Below, in pieces: positions 25,870-35,096 of a stretch of DNA of 64,000 nt. Origin of the DNA: Roseiarcus sp963776665 (lineage in GTDB: Bacteria; Pseudomonadota; Alphaproteobacteria; Rhizobiales; Beijerinckiaceae). The stretch is from contig CAVZNQ010000013.1 of assembly GCA_963776665.1 (NCBI GenBank), forward strand, positions 62,001-126,000, read 5' to 3'. Below the pieces are notes generated by a model that worked only from the letters and a program-made list of their open reading frames with translations, was not told where the DNA came from and did not search any database. How positions within the stretch are numbered: the stretch's first letter is position 1; every line of letters starts with the position of its first letter. The position numbers were made by a program, and so were the translations under genes.

Positions 25870-25999
25870 CGCGCCGGCAGGTCACGCCGGAGAGCGAGGT
25901 TTTGGGGCCGGCGCTTGATTTGCCGACCGCCGCGCCTCATTGTGGCGGCGAGGGGATTCGTCCGCTGGCATGGTCCCTGCCCGCCTGAGGGAAGCACCC

Positions 26000-26524
26000 G
26001 TGTTGAACAGAGCGATCTTCGGTCTGCTGGTCTTTCTCCTTCTCCCGACCCTCGCGCGCAGCGCGGGCGGACCCGCCGAACTCAATCAATACGACGTTCC
26101 AGCCGAGGCGCGCTGGGCGCCGTTTTTCGCCAACATGCCTACTTGCGACGACGGCGGCGTTCTGTCGACGATCAGCGGGCGTTTCGCGCAGACACAGCAG
26201 GAGTTCTGGAATCCGCAGTTGTCGATCGGCGGCTTCAGCCGAGTGCGCGAAATCGGCTTCCGCGCCAACGGACTCGCATACATACCGCGCCGATACTGCA
26301 TCGCCCGCGCCACGATGAGCAACTCAAGGGAGCGAACCGTCATTTACAATGTCGTGTCGAATTTCGGCATCATCGGAATACCCTGGGGCGTCGAGTGGTG
26401 CGTCGTCGGGGAGGATCCGAACTTCGCCTATGCGCCCGCCTGCCTCACGCTTCGCCCGGTCATCGAACGCGAGATCGGCCAGTACAAATGGCTCCGCGAA
26501 TACGGCCTGAAGGCGCGGAACTAG
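26000..26524 (+). CDS. conserved exported protein of unknown function
   Basis: 174 residues from GTG 26000, selected because a GAGGGA site is 8 bases upstream and a clean signal peptide follows (AIFGLLVFLLLPTLARSAGG). Mature part has about four cysteines (PTCDDGG, RRYCIARA, EWCVVGED, PACLTLRP), so disulfides are likely. ATG 25970 is an alternative start. I do not recognise the family. It lies 29 bp before the RNase T2 gene on the same strand. Confidence 0.65.
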   Translation: MLNRAIFGLLVFLLLPTLARSAGGPAELNQYDVPAEARWAPFFANMPTCDDGGVLSTISGRFAQTQQEFWNPQLSIGGFSRVREIGFRANGLAYIPRRYCIARATMSNSRERTVIYNVVSNFGIIGIPWGVEWCVVGEDPNFAYAPACLTLRPVIEREIGQYKWLREYGLKARN

Positions 26525-26553
26525 ACTGACGCAAGCCGGCGGCGGAGCGCGCG

Positions 26554-27216
26554 ATGTCGCGGCAAGCAGTCAAAGTTATCAGCTTTGCTTTTGCCCTCCT
26601 CGGCGCGCCGATCCCGGCCGTCGCCCAGGCGGCGCCCCCGGTTGCGACCTCGCCTTTCGACTACTATGTCATGACGCTGTCCTGGGCGCCCGGCTTCTGC
26701 GACGTTGGCGGCAAGGACACTTCGTCGACGGAGTGCGCGGCCGGCTCGGGCGCGGGCTTCGTTGTGCACGGCCTGTGGCCGGACAACGATTATCGCCCAA
26801 ACCCCGAGGGCTGCCAGGGCCAGGACGCCTCCCCTGGCGATGTGGCTGACCAGCACGGGCTCTACCCGAACGACAGCCTCGCCGCATACGAATACCGCAA
26901 GCACGGGACCTGCACGGGTTTGAGCGCGCACGACTATTTCGCCACCGTGCGCAACGTGCGCCAACGGCTGGTCATACCCGCGATGCTGCAGGCTCCGAAC
27001 CAGCCCCTGCATCTTTCCCCCGGAGACATCGAGCAGGCCTTCATGGCGTCGAACGCCAATCTGCACCCTGAAAACATGGCCGTCACCTGCAGCAACGGCG
27101 AACTGATGGACGTCCGCTTCTGCATCGCCAAGGACCTCTCATCCTACGCGATCTGCCGCAAGGTCGCGCGGCACAGCTGCCAGCGCGGCTCGATCGCGGT
27201 CGCGCCCGTGCGCTGA
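26554..27216 (+). CDS. ribonuclease T2 family protein
   Basis: 220 residues with a signal peptide (ISFAFALLGAPIPAVAQA). Both active-site segments of RNase T2 are intact: CAS1 GFVVHGLWPDN and CAS2 AYEYRKHGTCTG, each with its catalytic histidine. YYVMTLSWAPGFC is the usual first strand. Several cysteines suit a disulfide-linked periplasmic enzyme. These endoribonucleases degrade RNA non-specifically through 2',3'-cyclic phosphates, probably for nucleotide scavenging. The stop lies about 65 bp before rlmJ. Confidence 0.9.
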   Translation: MSRQAVKVISFAFALLGAPIPAVAQAAPPVATSPFDYYVMTLSWAPGFCDVGGKDTSSTECAAGSGAGFVVHGLWPDNDYRPNPEGCQGQDASPGDVADQHGLYPNDSLAAYEYRKHGTCTGLSAHDYFATVRNVRQRLVIPAMLQAPNQPLHLSPGDIEQAFMASNANLHPENMAVTCSNGELMDVRFCIAKDLSSYAICRKVARHSCQRGSIAVAPVR

Positions 27217-27281
27217 ACCACCCGGCCAAACCCGCCGCCCCGGGGCGGACGGCGCCGGCCGCCGAATCGGGGGCAGTTCCG

Positions 27282-28145
27282 ATCAATTACCGCCACGCGT
27301 TTCATGCGGGCAATTTCGCCGATGTCGTCAAGCACGCCGTCCTGGCGCGCATCTTTGTGCATCTCAAGCGCAAGGAGGCGCCCTTCCGCTTTATCGACAC
27401 CCACGCCGGGGCGGGACGATATGATCTGTCGGGCGACGAAGCGAGGCGCTCGCCGGAGTGGCGCGAGGGGATCGCGCGCGTCCTGACCGCGCACCCGACG
27501 GCGGAGATCGGCGAACTCTTGCTCCCCTATCTTCAAGCCGTCGGTCCGCACAACTCCGTCGGCCGGCCGGTCTCCTATCCGGGGTCGCCGGCGATCGCCC
27601 AAACCCTCGTGCGGGCGCAGGATCGCGTCGCGCTCTGCGAGGCGAACCCCGACGAACGCGGGGCTTTGATCGCGGCGCTTGGGCGCGACCGGCGGCTCAG
27701 CATCGTCGGCACTGACGGCTATCTCGCCCTCAACGCCTACCTGCCGCCCATGGAACGCCGCGGCGTCGTCCTCATCGATCCTCCGTTCGAGGCGCCTGAC
27801 GAAGCAGGCGGGATCGTGCGCGCGATCGAGCGGGCGCTTCGCAAATGGCCGACCGGGACCTATGTCGCGTGGCGTCCGATCCGCGACGCTCGCGCCGACG
27901 CCCGCTTTCTCAATGCGGTCGCCGCGCTCGGCGCGCCCAACATCCTGCGACTCGAACTTGACGTTGGCCCTGGCCCCGTCGGCGCGCATGGCCAGGAACC
28001 ACTGACGAACGCAGGGCTTCTGATCGTCAATCCCCCGCATAGGCTTATCGACGAGACGCGGAAGCTCGCGCCGTGGCTGGCGCAAACTCTCGGTCGTGAC
28101 GGAGGCGGAAAACACCTTTGCGATTGGCTGACCCGCCCGAAGTGA
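27282..28145 (+). CDS. rlmJ: 23S rRNA (adenine-2030-N6)-methyltransferase, apparent ATC start
   Basis: 287 residues if initiated at the ATC codon 27282, close to the usual length of about 280. The conserved family N-terminus (YRHxFHAGNxADVxKH) is present as NYRHAFHAGNFADVVKH, directly after that ATC. A G-rich stretch (GGGGGCAG) is about 8 bases upstream. No ATG, GTG or TTG is in frame nearby upstream; the first canonical start, GTG 27357, would delete this conserved segment. Other signatures are DTHAGAGRYDL (SAM-binding region) and the catalytic DPPFE. The enzyme methylates A2030 of 23S rRNA. The start is either a rare AUC start or a mutated or misread ATG. Confidence 0.85.
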   Translation: MNYRHAFHAGNFADVVKHAVLARIFVHLKRKEAPFRFIDTHAGAGRYDLSGDEARRSPEWREGIARVLTAHPTAEIGELLLPYLQAVGPHNSVGRPVSYPGSPAIAQTLVRAQDRVALCEANPDERGALIAALGRDRRLSIVGTDGYLALNAYLPPMERRGVVLIDPPFEAPDEAGGIVRAIERALRKWPTGTYVAWRPIRDARADARFLNAVAALGAPNILRLELDVGPGPVGAHGQEPLTNAGLLIVNPPHRLIDETRKLAPWLAQTLGRDGGGKHLCDWLTRPK

Positions 28146-28272
28146 GCGAGCTGCCTCCGCGGCCTTGCCCGCCCCGCCTTATTCGGTTTATGTGCGAACG
28201 ATTACGCCGGTCGTGAACGGCCGCTGCCGGAAGCGCCTGTGGCGCGAAGAGCCGTCTCATCAGGGGCCATCG

Positions 28273-29244
28273 ATGGCGTTGCCGACTGTTCTCGAAGACA
28301 ATCTGCGATTGCCCGTCGTCGGCGCGCCGCTGTTCATCATCTCGCATCCCGCGCTGGTGATCGCCCAATGCAAGGCCGGGATCGTCGGCGCCTTTCCCGC
28401 GCTCAACGCACGGCCCATTTCCCAGCTTGACGAATGGCTGCACGAAATCACCGAGGCGCTGGCCGCCCATGATCGCGCCCATCCGGAAAGGCCGGCCGCC
28501 CCGTTCGCAGTCAACCAGATCGTCCACAAGTCGAACGCGCGGCTCGAGGAGGACATGGCGCTGACCGTCAAGTGGAAGGCGCCAATCGTGATCACCTCGC
28601 TCGGCGCCCGCGAGGACGTCAACGCGGCTGTGCACGCCTATGGAGGACTGACGCTGCACGACATCATCAACAATCGCTTCGCCCATAAAGCGATCGAAAA
28701 GGGCGCCGACGGGTTGATCGCCGTCGCCGCAGGCGCCGGCGGGCACGCCGGCTCGACCTCGCCGTTCGCGCTGATCCAGGACATCCGCGCCTGGTTCGAC
28801 GGCCCGTTGCTGCTCTCGGGCGCGATAGCCACGGGGAGGGCCGTTCTTGCGGCGCAGGTGATGGGCGCCGATCTCGCCTATATCGGCACGGCTTTCGTCG
28901 CCACGCCGGAAGCGCGCGCGATCGAGGAGTACAAGCAGGCGATCGTCAGCGGCGACGCCTCCGACATCATCGGGTCGACTTACTTCACCGGCATATTCGG
29001 AAACTATCTCAGACCCTCGATCGTCCGGTCCGGGCTCGACCCGGACAGCCTACCGCAGGGCGAGGCGAAAGCGATGAATTTCGCCTCCCGAGGCTCGGCG
29101 GACGTCAAGGAAGCCAAGGCCTGGCGCGACATATGGGGCAGCGGCCAGGGCATCGGTGCGGTCAAATCGGTGCAACCGGTCGCCGAGCTGGTCGCTCGAC
29201 TGGAGCGCGAATATTCCGAGGCAAGGAACCGCCTCTGCGCTTGA
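28273..29244 (+). CDS. nitronate monooxygenase (2-nitropropane dioxygenase-like)
   Basis: 323 residues from ATG 28273 (MALPTVLEDNLRLPVVGAPL), with an AGGGG site upstream. It is an FMN-binding TIM barrel: GAPLFIISHPALVIAQCKAG near the start, FAVNQIVHKSNARLEEDM, then DGLIAVAAGAGGHAGSTSPF as the flavin-phosphate and catalytic His region, and MGADLAYIGTAFVATPEA. It oxidises toxic alkyl nitronates such as propionate 3-nitronate. The physiological substrate is not known here. It stands between rlmJ and dnaB without a clear operon partner. Confidence 0.85.
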   Translation: MALPTVLEDNLRLPVVGAPLFIISHPALVIAQCKAGIVGAFPALNARPISQLDEWLHEITEALAAHDRAHPERPAAPFAVNQIVHKSNARLEEDMALTVKWKAPIVITSLGAREDVNAAVHAYGGLTLHDIINNRFAHKAIEKGADGLIAVAAGAGGHAGSTSPFALIQDIRAWFDGPLLLSGAIATGRAVLAAQVMGADLAYIGTAFVATPEARAIEEYKQAIVSGDASDIIGSTYFTGIFGNYLRPSIVRSGLDPDSLPQGEAKAMNFASRGSADVKEAKAWRDIWGSGQGIGAVKSVQPVAELVARLEREYSEARNRLCA

Positions 29245-29461
29245 GCCGCAGGCGCCGATAGGAGAGGCGACGTCAAGACAAAGTCGCAATTCTCCCCGCT
29301 TTTCTTTTTTTCATCGCTCCTCGTCGCTCTCGGTCTGGCGGCGCATCTCGTTCCGGAGCATGACTCGCCGCCGCCGCAGTCTGCGGATAAATCAAGTCGC
29401 CTGTGATTCGCTTTCCTGCGTCCGCGTCATCCCTTGAAAATCGAGAGACGTGCTCCTCGCC

Positions 29462-30952
29462 ATGGCGACGATCGAACAATTCGCGCAGCGTCAGGTCCAA
29501 CCGCAAGAGCGTTCCTATCGCACGCCGCCGCACAACCTCGAGGCCGAGCAGGCGCTGCTCGGCGCGATCCTCATCAACAACGACGCGTTCGACCGCGTCT
29601 CGGACTTCCTTAAAAGCGAGCATTTCGTCGAGGAGATTCATCGCCGCATTTTCGAGGTCGCAGGATCTCTGATCCGGGCCGGCAAGCTGGCGACGCCGGT
29701 AACGCTCAAGACCTTCCTTGGCGACCACGATCTGGGCGGCGTAACCGTACCCCAATACCTCGCCCGCCTCGCGAGCGAAGCGACGACCATCATCAACGCC
29801 TACGACTACGGCCGCAGCGTCTACGACCTCGCCATGCGGCGCGAGCTCATTTCGATCGGCGAGGATGTCGTCAACGTCGCGTATGACGCGCCGGTCGATT
29901 CGAGCCCGCGAGAGCAGATCGAGGAGACCGAACGGCGCCTCTACCAGATCGCCGAGGCCGGGCGGTACGACGGCGGCTTCCAACGCTTCTCCGAGGCATT
30001 GAAAGTCGCTGTCGACATGGCCGCCCGCGCTTACGAGCGCGAAGGGTCGCTAAGCGGCATCGCCACCGGGCTGACCGACCTCGATCGCTACATGGGGGGC
30101 CTGCAAGCGTCCGACCTCGTCATCCTCGCGGGCCGGCCCGGCATGGGCAAGACGGCCCTCGCCACCAACATCGCCTTCAACATAGCCAAGGCCTATCAGG
30201 GGCGAACGCGCGTCGACGGCTCGATCGAGGCGGCCAATGGAGGCGTGGTCGGCTTTTTCTCCCTTGAAATGTCGGCGGAACAGCTGGCGACGCGCATCAT
30301 CGCCGAGCAATCCGGCGTCGCCTCGTACAAGATCCGACGCGGCGACATCACAGAGAGCGATTTCCATCGCGTCGCCGACGCGGTCCGCGACATGCAGCAG
30401 ATCCCCTTCTACATCGACCAGACCGGCGGCGTTTCGATCGCCCAACTGACGGCCCGCGCCAGGCGGCTCAAACGCCAGAGGGGACTGGACCTTCTCGTCG
30501 TCGACTATATTCAACTGCTGTCAGGCTCTAAATCTCGACAAGAGAACCGCGTCCAGGAGCTGACCGAGGTCACGACCGGCCTCAAGGCGCTGGCCAAGGA
30601 GCTTGGCGTTCCCATCCTCGCCTGCTCCCAGCTCTCACGACAGGTCGAGCAGCGCGACGACAAACGGCCGCAACTCTCGGACCTGCGCGAATCGGGGTCG
30701 ATCGAACAGGACGCCGACGTCGTCCTGTTCGTCTATCGCGAGGAATACTACCTCAAGAACAAGGAACCGCGTCCGGGCACGGAGGAGCATATTGGCTGGA
30801 TGACGCAGATGGAAAACGCCCACGGCCGCGCCGAGGTGATCATTGGCAAGCAGCGCCATGGACCGACAGGCACGGTCGAACTGCAGTTCGACGCGGAGGT
30901 CACCCGGTTCAGCGCCATCGCGCGGGAAGACACGATCCCCGAAATCCGGTAA
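29462..30952 (+). CDS. dnaB: replicative DNA helicase
   Basis: 496 residues from ATG 29462; a GTG at 29450 in the same frame is equally possible. The N-terminal primase-binding domain begins PHNLEAEQALLGAILINN. The RecA-like helicase domain has Walker A AGRPGMGKTALATNIAFN, FFSLEMSAEQLATRI, Walker B LLVVDYIQLLSG and the ACSQLSRQVEQRDDKRP motif. C-terminal IIGKQRHGPTGTVEL is standard. No intein. It unwinds DNA at the fork. The usual rpsF-rpsR-rplI neighbours are absent. Confidence 0.95.
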   Translation: MATIEQFAQRQVQPQERSYRTPPHNLEAEQALLGAILINNDAFDRVSDFLKSEHFVEEIHRRIFEVAGSLIRAGKLATPVTLKTFLGDHDLGGVTVPQYLARLASEATTIINAYDYGRSVYDLAMRRELISIGEDVVNVAYDAPVDSSPREQIEETERRLYQIAEAGRYDGGFQRFSEALKVAVDMAARAYEREGSLSGIATGLTDLDRYMGGLQASDLVILAGRPGMGKTALATNIAFNIAKAYQGRTRVDGSIEAANGGVVGFFSLEMSAEQLATRIIAEQSGVASYKIRRGDITESDFHRVADAVRDMQQIPFYIDQTGGVSIAQLTARARRLKRQRGLDLLVVDYIQLLSGSKSRQENRVQELTEVTTGLKALAKELGVPILACSQLSRQVEQRDDKRPQLSDLRESGSIEQDADVVLFVYREEYYLKNKEPRPGTEEHIGWMTQMENAHGRAEVIIGKQRHGPTGTVELQFDAEVTRFSAIAREDTIPEIR

Positions 30953-31061
30953 GAACGGCTCTGAGAGGACACAACAAAGTTGCAATCGTCGGCCGTATAG
31001 GTCGCCGACAGCAAATCGCGGCGCGGGCCCAAGGGCCGGGCGCCGCAGCCTGGAGAGTCGC

Positions 31062-31829
31062 ATGAAGCTGATCACCGCCTTTGGCCTCGCCGCCGCGTTC
31101 GTCGGGACCGCCATATTCGCCGCCCCCGCGAGCGCCGACGAGTTCACGCCGGCGCAGAAACAGGAATTGGGCACATTCATCAAGGACTATCTCGTCAACA
31201 ATCCCGAAGTGTTGCGCGCGGCGATCGAAGCGCTCGACAAGCATGACAAGCAGGTCGCCGACCAGGAGCGCCAGAAGACCGTAGCCAGCGACTCCGGCGC
31301 ATTGTTCAACTCGAAATATCAAGCGACGATCGGCAATCCGAATGGGGCCGCAACGCTTGTCGAATTCTTCGATTACAACTGCCATTTCTGCAAAGGCGCG
31401 CTGCCGGACATCACCAAGCTTATGAAGGACGACCCCAACCTCAGACTGGTTCTCAAGGACTATCCGGTGCTGGGACCGGGCTCGGTCGAAGCGGCGAAGG
31501 TCGCCGCCGCCGTGCGCAATCAGTTGCCGGGGGATAAATTCTGGGCGTTCCACACCAAGCTGCTCGCGGCGCACGGACCGATCGGCAAGACCGAGGCGCT
31601 CGCGGTCGCACGCGATCTCGGCCTCGACATGGACAAGCTCGCCAAGGATATGCAGAGCCCCGAGGTCAAGGCTGGCCTCGACGAAGTCATGCAGCTTGCC
31701 GATGCGCTGCAAATTAACGGCACGCCGACTTTCGTCGTCGGACAGGATGTCGTGGTCGGCGCAGTCGGCTATGACCAGCTCAAGGACAAGGTCGATTCCG
31801 TGCACAAGTGTGGGCACGCGACCTGCTGA
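31062..31829 (+). CDS. DsbA-family thiol:disulfide oxidoreductase (Com1/ScsC-like)
   Basis: 255 residues from ATG 31062 behind GGAGAG, with a signal peptide (ITAFGLAAAFVGTAIFAAPASA). Residues 25-75 are a helical N-terminal region like that of ScsC/Com1 proteins (TPAQKQELGTFIKDYLVNNP). The thioredoxin-like domain has the active site FFDYNCHFCKGALP (CHFC) and the cis-proline loop NGTPTFVVG. Two more cysteines occur at the C-terminus (HKCGHATC). It forms or isomerises disulfides in the periplasm. It is on the same strand as dnaB and uppP but with gaps of 80-110 bp. Confidence 0.88.
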   Translation: MKLITAFGLAAAFVGTAIFAAPASADEFTPAQKQELGTFIKDYLVNNPEVLRAAIEALDKHDKQVADQERQKTVASDSGALFNSKYQATIGNPNGAATLVEFFDYNCHFCKGALPDITKLMKDDPNLRLVLKDYPVLGPGSVEAAKVAAAVRNQLPGDKFWAFHTKLLAAHGPIGKTEALAVARDLGLDMDKLAKDMQSPEVKAGLDEVMQLADALQINGTPTFVVGQDVVVGAVGYDQLKDKVDSVHKCGHATC

Positions 31830-31913
31830 AAGCGGCGAAAGCATTTTTGACCGCCGAACCATCTTGAGCGCGCCTGTCCGGCGTCATTTCTCACCGACAG
31901 GCGAGGCTCTTTC

Positions 31914-32738
31914 TTGACCGCACTTCAAGCGATTGTGATGGCTGTGCTCCAGGGCGTGACGGAGCTGTTTCCCGTCAGCAGCCTGGGCCACGCGGTAATC
32001 CTGCCGCGGCTGCTGAATTGGGGCGTCGATGAGAAAGCCCCGGACTGGCTAGCCTACCTCTCCGTCATGCATTTGGGCACTTCGATCGCGCTGTTCGCCT
32101 TCTTCTGGCGCGACTGGCTTAATTTTGGGCTCTCTCTCGCCGGAGTGTCAGGCAGCCGGGCGGCCAAGGACAGAAAGACGTTTTTTCACGTCGTCCTGGC
32201 GACCATCCCGGCGGTCGTGGCCGGCGCCCTGCTCCGTAAGTTGCTCGGCGACGCCTTTGCCGCGCCTGCGATCGCTGCGGTTTTCCTGATCGTCAACGGC
32301 TTCATACTCTATCTCGGCGACCGGATCGGCGAAGAGTCGGTCGGAACGCTAGACCAGCTCAACTGGAAGGGCGCGCTGGCGGTCGGTTGCGCGCAGGTCC
32401 TGGCCCTGATCCCCGGGATCTCGCGCTCGGGCTCGACGATCGTCGCAGGCGTCGTCGCGGGACTAAAGCACGAAGAGGCCGCGCGCTTTTCGTTCCTGAT
32501 GGGGGCGCCGATCATTCTCGCCGCCAATGTTTACGAAGCCCCGAAGCTCATGAAGGAAGGAGCGACGCTGGGCTCCATGGCGGTTCTTTCTGCGGTGGTC
32601 GCCGGCATCGTCGCTTATCTGAGCCTGGTTTTCCTCATGCGCTATTTTCAGAAGCAAGAGTTCGAAGCGCTGAGCCCGTTCGCTTACTATTGCTGGGCCG
32701 CCGGCGCCGTCGCCCTGGCGATTATCGCCTTCGTCTGA
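31914..32738 (+). CDS. uppP: undecaprenyl-diphosphatase
   Basis: 274 residues beginning with TTG 31914 (TALQAIVMAVLQGVTELFPV). Conserved BacA/UppP motifs: QGVTELFPVSSLGHAV with catalytic Glu and Ser, and IPGISRSGSTIVAGVVAGL with the PGxSRSG signature. Seven to eight hydrophobic helices. It recycles the lipid carrier undecaprenyl phosphate for cell-wall synthesis and gives bacitracin tolerance. Confidence 0.93.
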   Translation: MTALQAIVMAVLQGVTELFPVSSLGHAVILPRLLNWGVDEKAPDWLAYLSVMHLGTSIALFAFFWRDWLNFGLSLAGVSGSRAAKDRKTFFHVVLATIPAVVAGALLRKLLGDAFAAPAIAAVFLIVNGFILYLGDRIGEESVGTLDQLNWKGALAVGCAQVLALIPGISRSGSTIVAGVVAGLKHEEAARFSFLMGAPIILAANVYEAPKLMKEGATLGSMAVLSAVVAGIVAYLSLVFLMRYFQKQEFEALSPFAYYCWAAGAVALAIIAFV

Positions 32739-32828
32739 CCTTAAAGGCCTCCTCCGAGCTTGGCGCAGCGCCTTCGCGCCCTATATTCCGCAGGGCCCGG
32801 GAATATGCTCGGGCCTTGAGAGGCGGCG

Positions 32829-33668
32829 ATGGCGACCATCGAGGTCATGCCGGCGCGGTTGACGCGCGAGGAGACCGACGATCTGCGGCGAGCGGTTGCT
32901 TGCCTGGAAGGCGCGAGCTTCGCGCAGCGGTTGACCGACGCCATCGGACGCCCGGTCGAACTCCTGAGCCGCGCCGTGCCGCAGTCCGCCCGGCGGGCGG
33001 TTGGACACGCAACCGAGGCCGCGCTCCGCGGCGCGCTGAAGCTGGCGCTGCGCACTCTCGACCTCAACGCCGCCGCCAGGCCCGCCAACCGCGCCCATAA
33101 GCTCGCCGCCGCCGCGTCCGGCGCGATTGGCGGCGCGCTCGGATTGGCCGCCCTGCCAGTCGAACTGCCGATCTCGACCGCCATCCTCCTGCGCTCGATC
33201 GCCGAGATCGCGCGCGAAGAGGGGGAGGATTTGAGCGACCCTGACGCGGCTTTGGCCTGCGTCGAGGTGTTCGCGCTCGGCGGCCAGGCGGACGAGGAGG
33301 CGGCGTTCGAGAGCGGTTATTTCGCCGTCCGCGCTGCGCTCGCCAAGTCCGTGAGCGACAGCGCGCGCTTCCTCGCCAGCGAAGGCCTCAGCGCCCAGTC
33401 CGCGCCAGTCATCGTGCGCCTCATCTCGCAAATCGCCGTCCGCTTCGGGGTGGTGGTGAGCGAGAAAGCCGCCGCGCAGGCGGCGCCGATCCTCGGCGCG
33501 ATCGGCGGCGCGACGGTCAACGCCGCCTTCGCCGATCATTTCCAGACGCTGGCTCGCGGCCATTTCATCGTCCGGCGCCTTGAGCGCAGGCGCGGCGCGG
33601 GCCTCGTCGCCTTCGAATATCAGCGTTTGCGCGGCGAACGCCGGGAAGGCCGAAAAGCCGCGTCTTAG
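32829..33668 (+). CDS. EcsC family protein
   Basis: 279 residues from ATG 32829. The EcsC-like pattern is a long helical protein with a glycine-alanine hydrophobic centre (GAIGGALGLAALPVELPIS) followed by TAILLRSIAEIAREEGEDL, and a second glycine-rich stretch (APILGAIGGATVNAAFADHFQ). Such proteins may associate with membranes; the function is not established. Its 3' end is 22 bp before the next gene, with which it may be co-transcribed. Confidence 0.8.
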   Translation: MATIEVMPARLTREETDDLRRAVACLEGASFAQRLTDAIGRPVELLSRAVPQSARRAVGHATEAALRGALKLALRTLDLNAAARPANRAHKLAAAASGAIGGALGLAALPVELPISTAILLRSIAEIAREEGEDLSDPDAALACVEVFALGGQADEEAAFESGYFAVRAALAKSVSDSARFLASEGLSAQSAPVIVRLISQIAVRFGVVVSEKAAAQAAPILGAIGGATVNAAFADHFQTLARGHFIVRRLERRRGAGLVAFEYQRLRGERREGRKAAS

Positions 33669-33690
33669 GCTGAGGAAACGGATCGCGTTG

Positions 33691-34911
33691 ATGGGCTATG
33701 GCCGCCCGCCACGGCAGAAGCGACTTCCCTGGCCGGCCGTTCGAGGGTTCGCATTCACGCTTGTTGGATTACTGGCGGCGGGGGCGCCGGCGTTGGCCGA
33801 CTTGAAACCTCCGGCCCGGATGCGCGGCGCGCCGCCGATACGCTTTGTGCATGTGGTGAACGCCGACGCTGCATGCGCGCCGGATTGCCCGGAATGGCTG
33901 TCGGTCGAGGGCCGGATTGAATCCGGCGCGGCGACCGATTTCGCCGAAGCGCTTGAGAGGCTTAACGGCCGCCGATTACCGATCCTCATTCATTCTCCTG
34001 GCGGCTCGGTCCCCGACGCAATGGCGATGGGCAAGCTCATTCGCGCCAAGGGCCTCGCAGTCGCCGTCGCCAGGACTCTCATAAAGAACTGCCCGGAACG
34101 GGCGCCAAGATGCCCGAGCGGCCCGGGCGCAGCGATCACTGGCGGCGCCATGTGCGCCTCGGCCTGCGTCCTCGTGCTCGCCGGCGGCGTCGAGCGGCTC
34201 GTAGGTCCTGCGCCGCGGGTTGGGGTGCATCAGATCACCACGGTGATGAAAGATACCGACGGCGTGGCGCGCCTGACCTCGACGCGGAAGGTCTATGAAC
34301 AGGTGGACGTCGACGCCGCGGTAAGCCGCTACCTCGCCGCGTTGGGCGTGGGCGATCCGGTGATGGCGCTCATGCGCAAGACGCCGGCGGCCAGCATCCG
34401 CTGGCTCAGCCTCGCCGATCTTAAGGCCTCGCATCTCGCGACCTCAGCGCTCGACGGCGCCGAGCCAATCGTGATGAGCGGCTTAAGCGGCCTTAACGGC
34501 CGGGCGTTCGAGGGCGGGCCGGCGCCGGCCGATTTGGTGCAGGCAAGGGTCGCCGGGCTGCTCACGGGACGCGGCGGGAGGATCGATGTCGCGTTTAGCT
34601 ACCGCCGCGGCGGCGGCGCGGTCGAGGCGGAGATGATAGAGCGCGATTCCGGGACGCAACAAGCTGCCGATCCGCCCGCCCCGGACTGGAGCCTGACGTT
34701 GAGCGCGACCGGCGCTGAACCGCTGCGACTGACGGCGGCGCGGACGACTATCCCGCGCGAGCGCTTCTGCGCGCTCGCCAGCGGCGGCAAGCTCGTCGTC
34801 GAACCGGGCCGCGACGCCTCGGCGGGCGGGTCGGCTGAGGGGCCTCCGGCGGCGATCGACATTGCCGCATTGGACGGCGCGAAGACGCTGATCGAGGAAG
34901 CCTGTCCCTGA
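33691..34911 (+). CDS. exported ClpP/crotonase-fold protein with CASAC motif
   Basis: 406 residues from ATG 33691; the hydrophobic signal (FAFTLVGLLAAGAPALAD) follows a basic start. Residues 80-230 resemble the ClpP fold: ILIHSPGGSVPDAMAMGKLI, then ITGGAMCASACVLVLAGGVE with a serine at the nucleophile position, and RVGVHQITTV with a histidine as in ClpP. Cysteines surround the serine (CASAC), as in the relative at 19790. The C-terminal 170 residues have no recognised domain. Function unknown; a membrane- or envelope-associated serine protease-like role is an inference. Followed by a 21-bp tandem repeat. Confidence 0.7.
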   Translation: MGYGRPPRQKRLPWPAVRGFAFTLVGLLAAGAPALADLKPPARMRGAPPIRFVHVVNADAACAPDCPEWLSVEGRIESGAATDFAEALERLNGRRLPILIHSPGGSVPDAMAMGKLIRAKGLAVAVARTLIKNCPERAPRCPSGPGAAITGGAMCASACVLVLAGGVERLVGPAPRVGVHQITTVMKDTDGVARLTSTRKVYEQVDVDAAVSRYLAALGVGDPVMALMRKTPAASIRWLSLADLKASHLATSALDGAEPIVMSGLSGLNGRAFEGGPAPADLVQARVAGLLTGRGGRIDVAFSYRRGGGAVEAEMIERDSGTQQAADPPAPDWSLTLSATGAEPLRLTAARTTIPRERFCALASGGKLVVEPGRDASAGGSAEGPPAAIDIAALDGAKTLIEEACP

Positions 34912-34949
34912 GCAGCGCGACCCCGCCTCCGCAGGGCCGCCTTCCAGGC

Positions 34950-35096
34950 CGGATGCAACAAGATCCAAGGCGGGCGCAACGAAACCCAAGCCGAACGCAA
35001 TAAAATCCAAGCCGGACGCAACGAAATCCAAATCCGGCGCAACAAAATCCAAATGCCAGTTTTCTTCCACGAAACAAGCCTTATCAATGTGTTAGA
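34950..35096 (+). repeat. dispersed 21-bp-unit element, copy B (five units plus core)
   Basis: Five units of exactly 21 bp run from 34950 to 35054, consensus near CGGACGCAACGAAATCCAAGC. They are followed by a core at 35065-35096 with TTCCACGAAACAAGCC and TTATCAATGTGTTAG. The same arrangement is seen at 63067-63191 and, inverted, at 3503-3613. It occupies much of the 363-bp gap before the VOC gene; from 35097 to 35274 I see nothing else. Confidence 0.75.

Noticed and set aside
34483..35070. Heptad-like repeats LDFVAPD, LDFVASG encoded on the minus strand over the 21-bp array
   Set aside because: A 21-bp DNA repeat automatically yields 7-residue repeats; the frame continues antisense to the ClpP-like gene and lacks a ribosome binding site.
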